Source: an uncultured Dehalococcoidia bacterium | Lineage (GTDB): Bacteria; Chloroflexota; Dehalococcoidia; Lucifugimonadales; UBA3495 | Assembly: GCA_958296225.1 (NCBI GenBank) | Contig: OY282456.1 | Coordinates: 372,001-436,000, forward strand | DNA length: 64,000 bases | Reading direction: 5' to 3' | Shown here: piece by piece, positions 16,748 through 26,843 of the stretch | Position numbering within the stretch: the first letter of the stretch is position 1 | Layout: every line of letters starts with the position of its first letter | Notes under the pieces: model-generated | Told to the model about the DNA's origin: nothing | Database searches by the model: none | The model's input: only the letters and a program-made list of their open reading frames with translations | Position numbers and translations under genes: made by a program

Positions 16748-19700
16748 GGACTATCCCCGCGTGTGCGGGGGGAAACGCGGGGGCGCGCCTTTTGCCACTA
16801 GCCTAACGGGACTATCCCCGCGTGTGCGGGGGGAAACCCAACCAGCAGGTTGCTGATGCCCTGATTGGGCGACTATCCCCGCGCGTGCGGGGGGAAACCG
16901 ACTACGCTCATCGTGCGACCCATCGTATTGTCACTATCCCCGCGTGTGCGGGGGGAAACCTCTCTACGACGCCGGCGCGTCCAGGTGGCGGAGGACTGTC
17001 CCCGCGTGTGCGGGGGAAACGGGATAAACCCCGCGTGTGCGGGGGAAACGGCACCGCTCGATAGTCGGGAATAAGACCGACGGGTCTATCCCCGCGTGTG
17101 CGGGGGAACCTTAGCAACGGCCGAGGGCACAAACCGCCACCTGGGTCTATCCCCGCGTGTGCGGGGGAACCCGCCTGGTATTTCAAAGCCGTCTGCTCCC
17201 ACGAGGTCTATCCCCGCGTGTGCGGGGGAACCCTCCGTATTGTCCGGGACATAGCTGTCTTTCAGGGTCTATCCCCGCGTGTGCGGGGGAATCACCTTTC
17301 TTGAGGTTGCAGCGACGGCAGAGGGAGGTCTATCCCCGCGTGTGCGGGGGAATCCTCTGTCACGACGCCCACTGGTCGGGGCAGCAAGGTCTATCCCCGC
17401 GTGTGCGGGGGAATCACCGAGGAGCAACAATCCAATGTCGATACTCAAGGTCTATCCCCACGTGTGCGGGGGAATCGATGGCCAACGACCCCATGCCGCA
17501 GTACTGCATGGTCTATCCCCGCGTGTGCGGGGGAATCCAAATTACTACGACAATCCGTTTTTCCCTCTGGGGTCTATCCCCGCGTGTGCGGGGGAATCGC
17601 GGCAGGGCCAGGCGGTCAACCTGGCGGCGCAGGTCTATCCCCGCGTGTGCGGGGGAATCCAAAGAGAGAGGGGGAGCAATGAAACAGGAAACGGTCTATC
17701 CCCGCGTGTGCGGGGGAATCGTTGCGTGGGCGTCGGGCAGCGAGCGCCGGATGGGTCTATCCCCGCGTGTGCGGGGGAATCGTCAGTACCCCGGCGGCGC
17801 AGCCACACATTGCGGGTCTATCCCCGCGTGTGCGGGGGAATCGGTAGTAGGCTCTCCCGTATGCCCGTTTGTAACGGTCTATCCCCGCGTGTGCGGGGGA
17901 ATCGGCGCTGCAATCCCTGCGAGCAGCTGTGGCTGGGGTCTATCCCCGCGTGTGCGGGGGAATCGCGTGTGATAAATGAATTGGGCCTGCTTATCGGGGT
18001 CTATCCCCGCGTGTACGGTCTATCCCCGCGTGTGCGGGGGAATCGCCTTCCCGCCGCCGCGTAGCACCAGCGGCCCGGGTCTATCCCCGCGTGTGCGGGG
18101 GAATCTGTCTGCGTTGACGGCATCCAGCGCTGCGACGCGATCTATCCCCGCGTGTGCGGGGGAATCTGAGAGCAGGTTACGTTAGCGGCAGCTCCGAGGG
18201 GTCTATCCCCGCGTGTGCGGGGGAATCCGGCCGACACGACGGCCGGCACGGCTCCGCCCGGGTCTATCCCCGCGTGTGCGGGGGAATCCTTTACGCAGGC
18301 GAGTGCGAGTGCGAAGGGGATGGTCTATCCCCGCGTGTGCGGGGGAATCGCAACGGTAATGCGGGGAGTATCCCGCAACGACGGTCTATCCCCGCGTGTG
18401 CGGGGGAATCTCGTTATGTCGTCGCCATATGCGCCGCGTGCGCGGTCTATCCCCGCGTGTGCGGGGGAATCCCTTACCGCTTGGGGATTCCTGGCGCACC
18501 AATGGGTCTATCCCCGCGTGTGCGGGGGAATCATCCGCGTCGGATAGGCCCGGACCTCCGCCATTGGTCTATCCCCGCGTGTGCGGGGGAATCGCTATCG
18601 ACCGAATGACACCGGCGATTATTGCCGGTCTATCCCCGCGTGTGCGGGGGAATCGAGCGCGTCGATGGCTTTGTTTGCGCTGCCGGCGGTCTATCCCCGC
18701 GTGTGCGGGGGAATCCCTGCGAGCGCAGGGTACACGTTGACAACATCGGGTCTATCCCCGCGTGTGCGGGGGAATCGCTCACCTTTGGAACCGCCGTCCG
18801 GCAGGCGCGGGTCTATCCCCGCGTGTGCGGGGGAATCGGACTGAGGAATGGCAACACTCCATACCCTCAAGGTCTATCCCCGCGTGTGCGGGGGAATCAT
18901 GGTTCATCGGGAAGACGAAGTGCATTTTGAGGGTCTATCCCCGCGTGTGCGGGGGAATCTCCCTCAATCGCGCCGCCATTTTTATACCCTGAGGTCTATC
19001 CCCGCGTGTGCGGGGGAATCCGCATTGCCACTGCCCCGGCGCGTAGTACCAGGGGTCTATCCCCGCGTGTGCGGGGGAATCCTTTGCTAAATCGCAAGGA
19101 TGGCAATACCCCCCGGTCTATCCCCGCGTGTGCGGGGGAATCCCGTCCGGCGATACGATGTTACAGCCCAGCCGGGGTCTATCCCCGCGTGTGCGGGGGA
19201 ATCTTCGGTGGCGACGCCCGGACAGTACTCGCCAAAGGTCTATCCCCGCGTGTGCGGGGGAATCGCCGGCAACCCATATTAGAAAAAGGACGGCGGCGGT
19301 CTATCCCCGCGTGTGCGGGGGAATCTAGATGGCCCGATTCACCCCGCCGCCGAACTGGGGTCTATCCCCGCGTGTGCGGGGGAATCAGATAGTGCCCGTC
19401 TTCGTGGAGATAGCCGCCGGGTCTATCCCCGCGTGTGCGGGGGAACCCCCGCCGCTACCGCCGCCGCCGGGCGGCGGCGAGGTCTATCCCCGCGTGTGCG
19501 GGGGAACCGCGGGGCGCATCCGGGCGGTCAATCCCGAAACAGGTCTATCCCCGCGTGTGCGGGGGAACCCGGCCCGCGCGGGCGCCAGCTGGCGGCGCTA
19601 CCGGTCTATCCCCGCGTGTGCGGGGGAACCAATGCTGTATTGCCGGGCGGGCGGCGATTGGCGGGTCTATCCCCGCGTGTGCGGGGGAACCAATCCGTAG

Positions 19701-20724
19701 GCTGCAGGCTACGGATTCCGCAACGGTCTATCCCCGCGTGTGCGGGGGAAGCCTAGTGAACCTGGCAGACCCGGCGCGCGGCTGCGGTCTATCCCCGCGT
19801 GTGCGGGGGAACCTTTCTGGCCGACCCTCCCTCCCGCCGGGTAGCGGGTCTATCCCCGCGTGTGCGGGGGAACCGACCGATAGGCCGGGGTTATACCCTA
19901 TGCGCGTGGTCTATCCCCGCGTGTGCGGGGGAACCGACCGATAGGCCGGGGTTATACCCTATGCGCGTGGTCTATCCCCGCGTGTGCGGGGGAACCATTG
20001 AGCTGGATGACGGTATCCACATCGCTGCCGGTCTATCCCCGCGTGTGCGGGGGAACCATGTCGTCGTCATCCCGGCGCTCTCTGCCGCCGGGTCTATCCC
20101 CGCGTGTGCGGGGGAACCTACTGGGCGAGGACCCGACGCCAGACCAGTATAGGTCTATCCCCGCGTGTGCGGGGGAACCCCCCGGCGTTTCGGGGATGGT
20201 AAATGATGCAACGGTCTATCCCCGCGTGTGCGGGGGAACCGTGCGGTTGGCGGTACTCCGGCTGCGAAAGCATGGTCTATCCCCGCGTGTGCGGGGGAAC
20301 CGACTGGAGCAACTCCACCTGCGGCGACTGTCAGGGTCTATCCCCGCGTGTGCGGGGGAACCCCGGTGAGCCAGTCGTCCGCTTCCCGCCGCCAGGGTCT
20401 ATCCCCGCGTGTGCGGGGGAACCCGCGCCGCTCAATAACGATGGTGATACCGATGAGGTCTATCCCCGCGTGTGCGGGGGAACCAACCGATGCTAACCAC
20501 CTTCGACATCGCAGCACGGTCTATCCCCGCGTGTGCGGGGGAACCCCTAGCGGACGCCCCAAAAAAAAGGGGGGGGTCTATCCCCGCGTGTGGGGGGGAA
20601 CCCAGTTCCGAAGGTTCGGCAGTGGTATCGGCGCAGGTCTATCCCCGCGTGTGCGGGGGAACCCAAAACGACCTATGGCTCGGCGGCGCATCCTGGGGTC
20701 TATCCCCGCGTGTGCGGGGGAACC
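16748..20724 (-). CRISPR. Type I-E CRISPR array, trailer-side part (67 repeat units, two partial)
   Basis: Repeats of 28 bases alternate with 33-base spacers in a regular 61-base period. On the plus strand the unit starts GGTCTATCCCCGC and ends GCGGGGGAACC; its complement (GGTTCCCCC..GCGGGGATAGACC) is the canonical I-E form, so transcription is on the minus strand. The first five units (16748-17020) are degenerate (ends GGGGGGAAAC), one near 17025 lacks its 5' end and a spacer, and one at 18001 is a partial tandem copy. Repeats between about 17266 and 19386 end in GAATC, the others in GAACC. The unit at 20575 is mutated and its preceding spacer is 4 bases short, next to homopolymer runs. Degeneration at the left marks this as the old end. 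Confidence 0.97.
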
Positions 20725-20727
20725 CTA

Positions 20728-21586
20728 GGGCGTGTGGTCAAATTATTTTGGCCCACAGCGCCAGGGCCCGTATCTGGCAGATTGCCAGGTATGACGCCGC
20801 GTTTTTGGCATACCGCGTCGCCACACCCCGCCATTCCTTGAACTTGCAAAACCCGTTCTCCACCAAATGACGCGCCTGGTACAAATCCGCGTCATACTCC
20901 TGAGGCTCCCGCCGATTCCGCTTTGGCGGTATCACTGGCGTCATCCCCGCCCCACGGGCCGCCGCCAGCACCTTATTTGTGTCATACCCTTTATCCGCCA
21001 GCAAATGCTCCGCCGCAAGGCCCGCAATCAGCGCCCCCGCCTGGGTACAGTCCGCCGTGGTTCCCGACGTTACCACCATCCGCACCGGCATCCCGTGGGC
21101 GTCCACCGCCAGATGCAGTTTCGTGTTCAGCCCCCTTTGGTGCGACCGACCGCCTGATTGCCGCCCCGGGCGCCCGTGCCATGCTGGTGCACTTTGATGT
21201 AGCTGGCGTCAATCATCAGCCATTCAAAATCGGGGTCGTCAACCAGGGCTTCCTGCAATTCAGCCCAGACATTTTTATTGCGCCAGCGAATAAAGCGGCG
21301 GTGGGTGTTGCCCCAGTCGCCGTAGTCCGGGGGCAAGTCGCGCCAGGGGGCGCCGGTGCGCAGTACCCAGAACACGGCGTTGATGAAACGGCGGTTGTTC
21401 TGTGCCGGGCGTCCCACTTTGCCGGGGCCGCCGGGGAGGCGGGGTTCCAGGATTTGCCAGGCGCGGTCGGAGATGTCGTGGCGGTGATAAGCAGCAGCGG
21501 CGGTGGACACGGAATCGCCCTCCTGGTGGCAGATTGCGGCTAACAGCGCCAGTTTACCACCATATCCCCAATTTGACCACACGCCC
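20728..21586 (-). mobile_element. IS5-family (IS427-like) insertion sequence inside a CRISPR spacer
   Basis: The 859-base element has matching ends starting GGGCGTGTGGTCAAATT and is flanked by a TA duplication (20726-20727 and 21587-21588). Removing it and one TA restores a 33-base spacer in perfect 61-base register. Terminal repeats, the TA target and the two-frame transposase fit the IS427 group of IS5. Confidence 0.9.
20738..21510 (-). CDS. IS5-family DDE transposase, two frames joined by -1 frameshift
   Basis: The first frame (to 21127) starts probably at GTG 21510 and carries DISDRAWQILEPRLPG, APWRDLPPDYGDW and WLMIDASYIKVH (first catalytic Asp). It ends at GRTKGG. The second frame (21106 to 20738) continues DAHGMPVRMVVTSGTTADC, LLADKGYDTN (second Asp) and RHLVENGFCKFKEWRG (Glu region). 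The junction holds AAAGGGGG, a slippery run of the sort used for programmed -1 frameshifting in IS427-type elements; shifting there gives LNTKLHLAVDAHGMP, the usual continuation. Both parts look intact, so the element may be active. It moved in after the flanking spacers were acquired. Confidence 0.88.
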
Positions 21587-21618
21587 TAACACAACCCAAG
21601 GAGCCAATCATGGAACTC

Positions 21619-24600
21619 GGTCTATCCCCGCGTGTGCGGGGGAACCCGGCGCGGGGCGGGCGCCCAGGATGCCGCGCGCGGTCTATCCCCGCGTGTGCGG
21701 GGGAACCCTGCCCGAACTGGTGTCAGAGACCGACGAATGGGGTCTATCCCCGCGTGTGCGGGGGAACCGGTCGTGGAAGTAGCGATGCAGGATGCGCGAT
21801 TGGTCTATCCCCGCGTGTGCGGGGGAACCCGTGTAAGTGACGGGCTGTCCGGCGGCCATCAAGGTCTATCCCCGCGTGTGCGGGGGAACCGAATCCAGCT
21901 GATACGAATGGCCGGATTCCCGAGGTCTATCCCCGCGTGTGCGGGGGAACCGTTGACGAGGCGAAAGTGGTGGTGACGGCTGCGGGTCTATCCCCGCGTG
22001 TGCGGGGGAACCCCGTAAGGTCGGGGGCGGCAACGGTCACTATCGGGTCTATCCCCGCGTGTGCGGGGGAACCGCCCGCCGCACTGGTGGGCCGGGGCGG
22101 GAATAGGGTCTATCCCCGCGTGTGCGGGGGAACCTGATGCGTTGGCGGCCCTTGCGCCCTTTACCGCGGTCTATCCCCGCGTGTGCGGGGGAACCGGCAT
22201 TGAGATAGGGACGCTACGCGATGTTGACGGTCTATCCCCGCGTGTGCGGGGGAACCGTGCCGCCGGTGGCCTCGTCGTCCTTGTCATCGGGTCTATCCCC
22301 GCGTGTGCGGGGGAACCGTTCCGGCTGGCACTGGTAGCAGTAAAACATCGGGTCTATCCCCGCGTGTGCGGGGGAACCGCAGTCGTCGCAGAACCGGGTC
22401 TCGCTGTTCACGGTCTATCCCCGCGTGTGCGGGGGAACCCGCTTCCAATCTGGCGAACTCCCGGTTGAAACGGGTCTATCCCCGCGTGTGCGGGGGAACC
22501 CCGTCCCAGCCGATGGGGTACTCGTCCAGGCCCGGTCTATCCCCGCGTGTGCGGGGGAACCGGAATTAGCGCGTTGCCGTCGGCGTCCAGCAGGGGTCTA
22601 TCCCCGCGTGTGCGGGGGAACCCATGATGCTGGCGTACATACCCCGGATGTCCACGGTCTATCCCCGCGTGTGCGGGGGAACCGAAACCGCAATCGACGT
22701 CGGCATGGCCGCCGCGGGTCTATCCCCGCGTGTGCGGGGGAACCCTGAACGGGCCGCTTGCGGCGCATTGCTGGTTAGGTCTATCCCCGCGTGTGCGGGG
22801 GAACCGGTCAACGCCGATGGCCGAGAGCGGCAGCAAAGGGTCTATCCCCGCGTGTGCGGGGGAACCTGAACAACGCCCCTTCCGGCGCCGGCGGCGATAG
22901 GTCTATCCCCGCGTGTGCGGGGGAACCTTGCAACAGCTCGGCCCGGAGGATGACATCATCGGTCTATCCCCGCGTGTGCGGGGGAACCTGGTATGCGGAT
23001 GATAGCACAACCTGGCGCGCCGGTCTATCCCCGCGTGTGCGGGGGAACCTTGCGCGCGGCCTGCTCGGACCCGATAAGGCGAGGTCTATCCCCGCGTGTG
23101 CGGGGGAACCTCAGGTCTCCCGTGCGTCCGCCCTTGCGCGCGGGGTCTATCCCCGCGTGTGCGGGGGAACCCGTTAGGGATAAAATCCGGCCTTACCCTG
23201 CCACGGTCTATCCCCGCGTGTGCGGGGGAACCCGCGGGGCGCATCCGCAAAAAAAACCGCCCGGAGGTCTATCCCCGCGTGTGCGGGGGAACCGCCCACG
23301 CGGGGATAGCCCGCTCTGGACTACGAGGTCTATCCCCGCGTGTGCGGGGGAACCATCGGCAATGACACGCGCCCCGGCCTGGGCGGAGGTCTATCCCCGC
23401 GTGTGCGGGGGAACCGGCCATATCGCGGGCTGGTGGCAAGGCTGGCAAGGTCTATCCCCGCGTGTGCGGGGGAACCCCATCGCGGACCGTCCGGCCCAGC
23501 GGTAGCAGAGGTCTATCCCCGCGTGTGCGGGGGAACCGTATCGTCGCTCCAACCCTCAAACACAATACCGGGTCTATCCCCGCGTGTGCGGGGGAACCAC
23601 AACGACGCTCCCGACCGAACGGCGGAGGAAGGGTCTATCCCCGCGTGTGCGGGGGAACCTCCCTGCTTGCATCGCCCGATGTCCTGGTGAGGGGTCTATC
23701 CCCGCGTGTGCGGGGGAACCGGGGGATGCGCTTTAGTCAAACCGCCCGTCGGCGGTCTATCCCCGCGTGTGCGGGGGAACCGCGCCCAGCTGTCGGCCTT
23801 CCGGGCCGTCTCCCGGTCTATCCCCGCGTGTGCGGGGGAACCCCACCATCCCGGCAGGGGCATCAGCCTGGTCAAGGTCTATCCCCGCGTGTGCGGGGGA
23901 ACCGTGCCAGCAACAGCCCGTTGGGCTTCAGCACCCGGGTCTATCCCCGCGTGTGCGGGGGAACCAATTTTTCCCCCGGTCGTCGCATGGTTACGAAAGG
24001 TCTATCCCCGCGTGTGCGGGGGAACCTGGCTGGGCGCAGAAAAAAGGATGCCAGTCTGGGGTCTATCCCCGCGTGTGCGGGGGAACCAGGTCGTGGACGT
24101 AGTGTCGGGCGCCGGGGTGGGGTCTATCCCCGCGTGTGCGGGGGAACCTGGCCAAACCGATGCCGTGCCGAGTGGTGATGGGGTCTATCCCCGCGTGTGC
24201 GGGGGAACCGCGGTACAGAATGCGTTGGCGGTAGAGAATCGCGGTCTATCCCCGCGTGTGCGGGGGAACCTTGTTGCCGTGATTCAGAATCGGCAGAATC
24301 GCGGGTCTATCCCCGCGTGTGCGGGGGAACCTAGGGGATTCTGTCGGGCTGCCGACGGCGTTGCGGTCTATCCCCGCGTGTGCGGGGGAACCGCGGCGTC
24401 TGGTCGGACGGTATAACGATATGGGGGTCTATCCCCGCGTGTGCGGGGGAACCCACACTGCAAGGGACGGGCCAAACGGCTACGCCGGTCTATCCCCGCG
24501 TGTGCGGGGGAACCTACGGCTGGCCGGCCTAATCGCGGCTGCCAACCGGTCTATCCCCGCGTGTGCGGGGGAACCTACGGCGGCTGCTAGCATCGCCCGA

Positions 24601-25368
24601 TGTCCTGGGGTCTATCCCCGCGTGTGCGGGGGAACCGCCCATCGCCGGGACGAGGCCCTGCGCGGGAGCGGTCTATCCCCGCGTGTGCGGGGGAACCTAG
24701 CACCAGGCGGGATGGACATAGATGATGGAGGGTCTATCCCCGCGTGTGCGGGGGAACCAGATAAAAGAGCGTCCCTCGGGAACCTACATTGGGTCTATCC
24801 CCGCGTGTGCGGGGGAACCCCAGCCGCGGCGGCCGTAAGCGCCGCCTTCGGAGGTCTATCCCCGCGTGTGCGGGGGAACCCGGCGGCGGGGTGCTGGCGT
24901 CCCCGGTCTTTTCGGTCTATCCCCGCGTGTGCGGGGGAACCCATACGCGTCAGCGCCCGGGATGGGCTGCCCGGGGTCTATCCCCGCGTGTGCGGGGGAA
25001 CCTGCGAGATGCCGGGAGCGGCGCCGCTGTCGGAAGGTCTATCCCCGCGTGTGCGGGGGAACCCGCTGGCCTGGCTGGAGTCGATTTTGCCGGAAAGGTC
25101 TATCCCCGCGTGTGCGGGGGAACCGCAAGCGGCGCCCCAGCAGCCCGGACAGTGCGCGGTCTATCCCCGCGTGTGCGGGGGAACCTGCCGGACCTGCACT
25201 GCCGGGGCGGGCTGAAAAGGTCTATCCCCGCGTGTGCGGGGGAACCCCGGCGGAGCGGAAGCAACACCAGCCGCACCCGGGTCTATCCCCGCGTGTGCGG
25301 GGGAACCGATGGCCGTCAGCTGCTCCCCCGGCTCGGTGGGGGTCTATCCCCGCGTGTGCGGGGGAACC
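21619..25368 (-). CRISPR. Type I-E CRISPR array, leader-side part (62 repeats)
   Basis: Sixty-two near-identical 28-base repeats, all ending GAACC, continue the 61-base period after the insertion sequence; one interval near 23879-23941 is 62 bases. The last repeat (25341-25368) abuts the leader. With the trailer part the array has about 129 repeats (two partial). The uniform repeats here and the decayed ones at 16.7 kb agree with new spacers being added at the right-hand end. The type I-E cas genes and the III-A module are on the same strand just beyond it. Confidence 0.97.
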
Positions 25369-25412
25369 CCTTGGCGTTTTGATAGTGCCCCCTGCCACTA
25401 TATTTGCCAAGG
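25369..25412 (-). promoter_or_regulatory. Leader-proximal hairpin abutting the first repeat
   Basis: Immediately next to the newest repeat, CCTTGGC (25369-25375) pairs with GCCAAGG (25406-25412), and inside it ATAGTG (25382-25387) pairs with CACTAT (25396-25401). This nested inverted repeat, with an AT-rich bulge, occupies the position where I-E leaders carry integration-guiding sequence. Function is inferred. Confidence 0.5.
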
Positions 25413-25521
25413 GAATAATGCCGCGCCGGTAGCCGCATCTTACCAGATACACCCCGGCAGCGTCCACTGCTGTATGAGTCCGCCTGCAGGCCGCCGCCGG
25501 GTTATTCGGTTGTTAAGTTGC
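25413..25521 (-). pseudogene. Relic of a cas1-cas2 region beside the leader
   Basis: From about 25414 to 25470 the sequence matches the 3' end and downstream flank of cas2 (32146-32200) at roughly four bases in five; on the minus strand it still reads VDAAGVYLVR where Cas2 ends VDADGVYLVKYR. The downstream flank CGGCGCGGCATTAT is shared exactly. Further on, the 20 bases at 25502-25521 match 33467-33486, between cas1 and cas6e, at 19 of 20 positions. The order, upstream-of-cas1 sequence then cas2 tail then leader, is that of an internally deleted cas1-cas2 copy. The stretch 25522-25595 shows nothing else. Confidence 0.6.
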
Positions 25522-25595
25522 GGCGCCCCGGCTGTTTACCGCGGGACGCACCGGCGCTGCCCGCCGTCGCCGGCCGGCAGCGCGGCGATAGCCGG

Positions 25596-26843
25596 CTATG
25601 CCGGCAGCTGCAGCGCCAGTTCCGGCCATCGGGGAATGTCCGCTTCCGCCACGTCGCAGGCGGTAAGGGCCGCTTGCCGCAAGGAATCAAAACTGCCTTT
25701 GGTAACCGGCTTCACGCCGTGCGCCAGCAGTGAGCTGTTCCGGTCTTGCAGACACCGGCTCAGTTTGGCGTCGTAGCGGCCGGCTTGAGCCCGGAGTTCC
25801 GCATTGTCGCTGAACTCCAGAGCCTGAAACAGTCTCGCCGGCGACAGTTCGTAGTGTCCGCTCGGGTCGGGTTCACCGAATTTGGCCTGGGCAGCGTCGC
25901 GACTTGCCGGCGGGAAATCGTCCCGGCGCGCTTTGCCTAATTCGGCGCCAAAGGCCAGCTTCACGAGCTGCTGTCCCCGCAGCTCAACGGCGCGGTAGAG
26001 CCGGCCCACGGCGTCGTCATAGCGTCCCTGCTCGGCCCGCCGCCCGGCGTTGGCAAAGAGTTCCAGCAGGGTTTCCCGCCCCGGGGTTTGCTTGTCATCC
26101 CGCACCTGATTGCGAATTGCCTCCCAATGACGACCGAGGTTGTCCAGCTTGCGGAATAACGGGTAGTCGAGGGAAAGTTCCAGGTTGTCGCGCCGCCCTC
26201 TAAAGATGTTGACGGCTTTGGCGAATTCAAACCGGTCGCTGCAGCCCAGAGCTTCGGCCAGCGCGGCGAAAGCGCTCAGGCGTCTTTTCAGGGAAGCGTC
26301 GCACTTTTGCGCGGCCGCCTGGAGCACCGCGCTGGCCGTATCCGCCTGCCCCTCGCGCAGCAGTTGGTTGGCCCGTTCCAGGTCCCGCACGGCGTAAGTG
26401 TCCCAGGGGTTTGCCGACAGGATGACCTGCTCGGAGCCGGGTAGAACTCTCCCGGTGACGGGATCGCGTTTCCCGCCGCCGATATAAGTAAAGTCATTGC
26501 AATACTCCACGCCGGCCAGCGCCAGAGCGGATGACATCGCCTTGGTGCCGCCGGTAATGTCCACGTACATCCGCTCCGGGTCCAACCGGCCACTGCCCAG
26601 CCACTGCGCGATACGGGCCCGGATTTCCCGGTAGCACGTTCCCATAACCTGAGGGTCGGATACCACCGCTTTCTGGTACTGCGGTACGTAACCGGCCAAT
26701 GCGGGCAGAATTTTCTCCTCCACATCCCCGTCTGAGGACTTGGAGACCACAAACAGGGCCTGCGCCGGCCGGCGCTCCAGCAGCGTCTTGATTACCGGCT
26801 CCGGCGTTCCGCCCAGGCTCACCACGATGCCTTGCCAGGTCAT
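25596..26843 (-). CDS. CARF-HEPN effector of the TIGR02710 / Csm6-like group
   Basis: About 415 residues. The N-terminal CARF-type domain shows VVSLGGTPEP near the start and YVDITGGTKAMSS at about 93-105, the signature of the TIGR02710 family, which senses cyclic oligoadenylate. The C-terminal half is helical and ends with RNSSLLAHG (R368 to H375), an R-x6-H motif of HEPN ribonucleases. I infer an RNase switched on by second messenger made by Cas10 on target-RNA binding. Start 26843 overlaps the csm4 stop (ATGA), so it is coupled to that operon. It is the last gene before the leader. Since the cas10 here is broken, activation may now be lost or depend on another Cas10. Confidence 0.85.
   Translation of the reverse strand: MTWQGIVVSLGGTPEPVIKTLLERRPAQALFVVSKSSDGDVEEKILPALAGYVPQYQKAVVSDPQVMGTCYREIRARIAQWLGSGRLDPERMYVDITGGTKAMSSALALAGVEYCNDFTYIGGGKRDPVTGRVLPGSEQVILSANPWDTYAVRDLERANQLLREGQADTASAVLQAAAQKCDASLKRRLSAFAALAEALGCSDRFEFAKAVNIFRGRRDNLELSLDYPLFRKLDNLGRHWEAIRNQVRDDKQTPGRETLLELFANAGRRAEQGRYDDAVGRLYRAVELRGQQLVKLAFGAELGKARRDDFPPASRDAAQAKFGEPDPSGHYELSPARLFQALEFSDNAELRAQAGRYDAKLSRCLQDRNSSLLAHGVKPVTKGSFDSLRQAALTACDVAEADIPRWPELALQLPA

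Noticed and set aside
16748..17020. Left end of the array as the leader end
   Set aside because: Repeats there are mutated and irregular, and the canonical I-E orientation and cas genes point to the right-hand end.
16822..25467. Many open frames of 60-300 residues across the CRISPR array, rich in IPACAGE and SPRVRGN repeats
   Set aside because: They are translations of the CRISPR repeat; a 61-base period cannot encode a conserved protein, and no starts are convincing.
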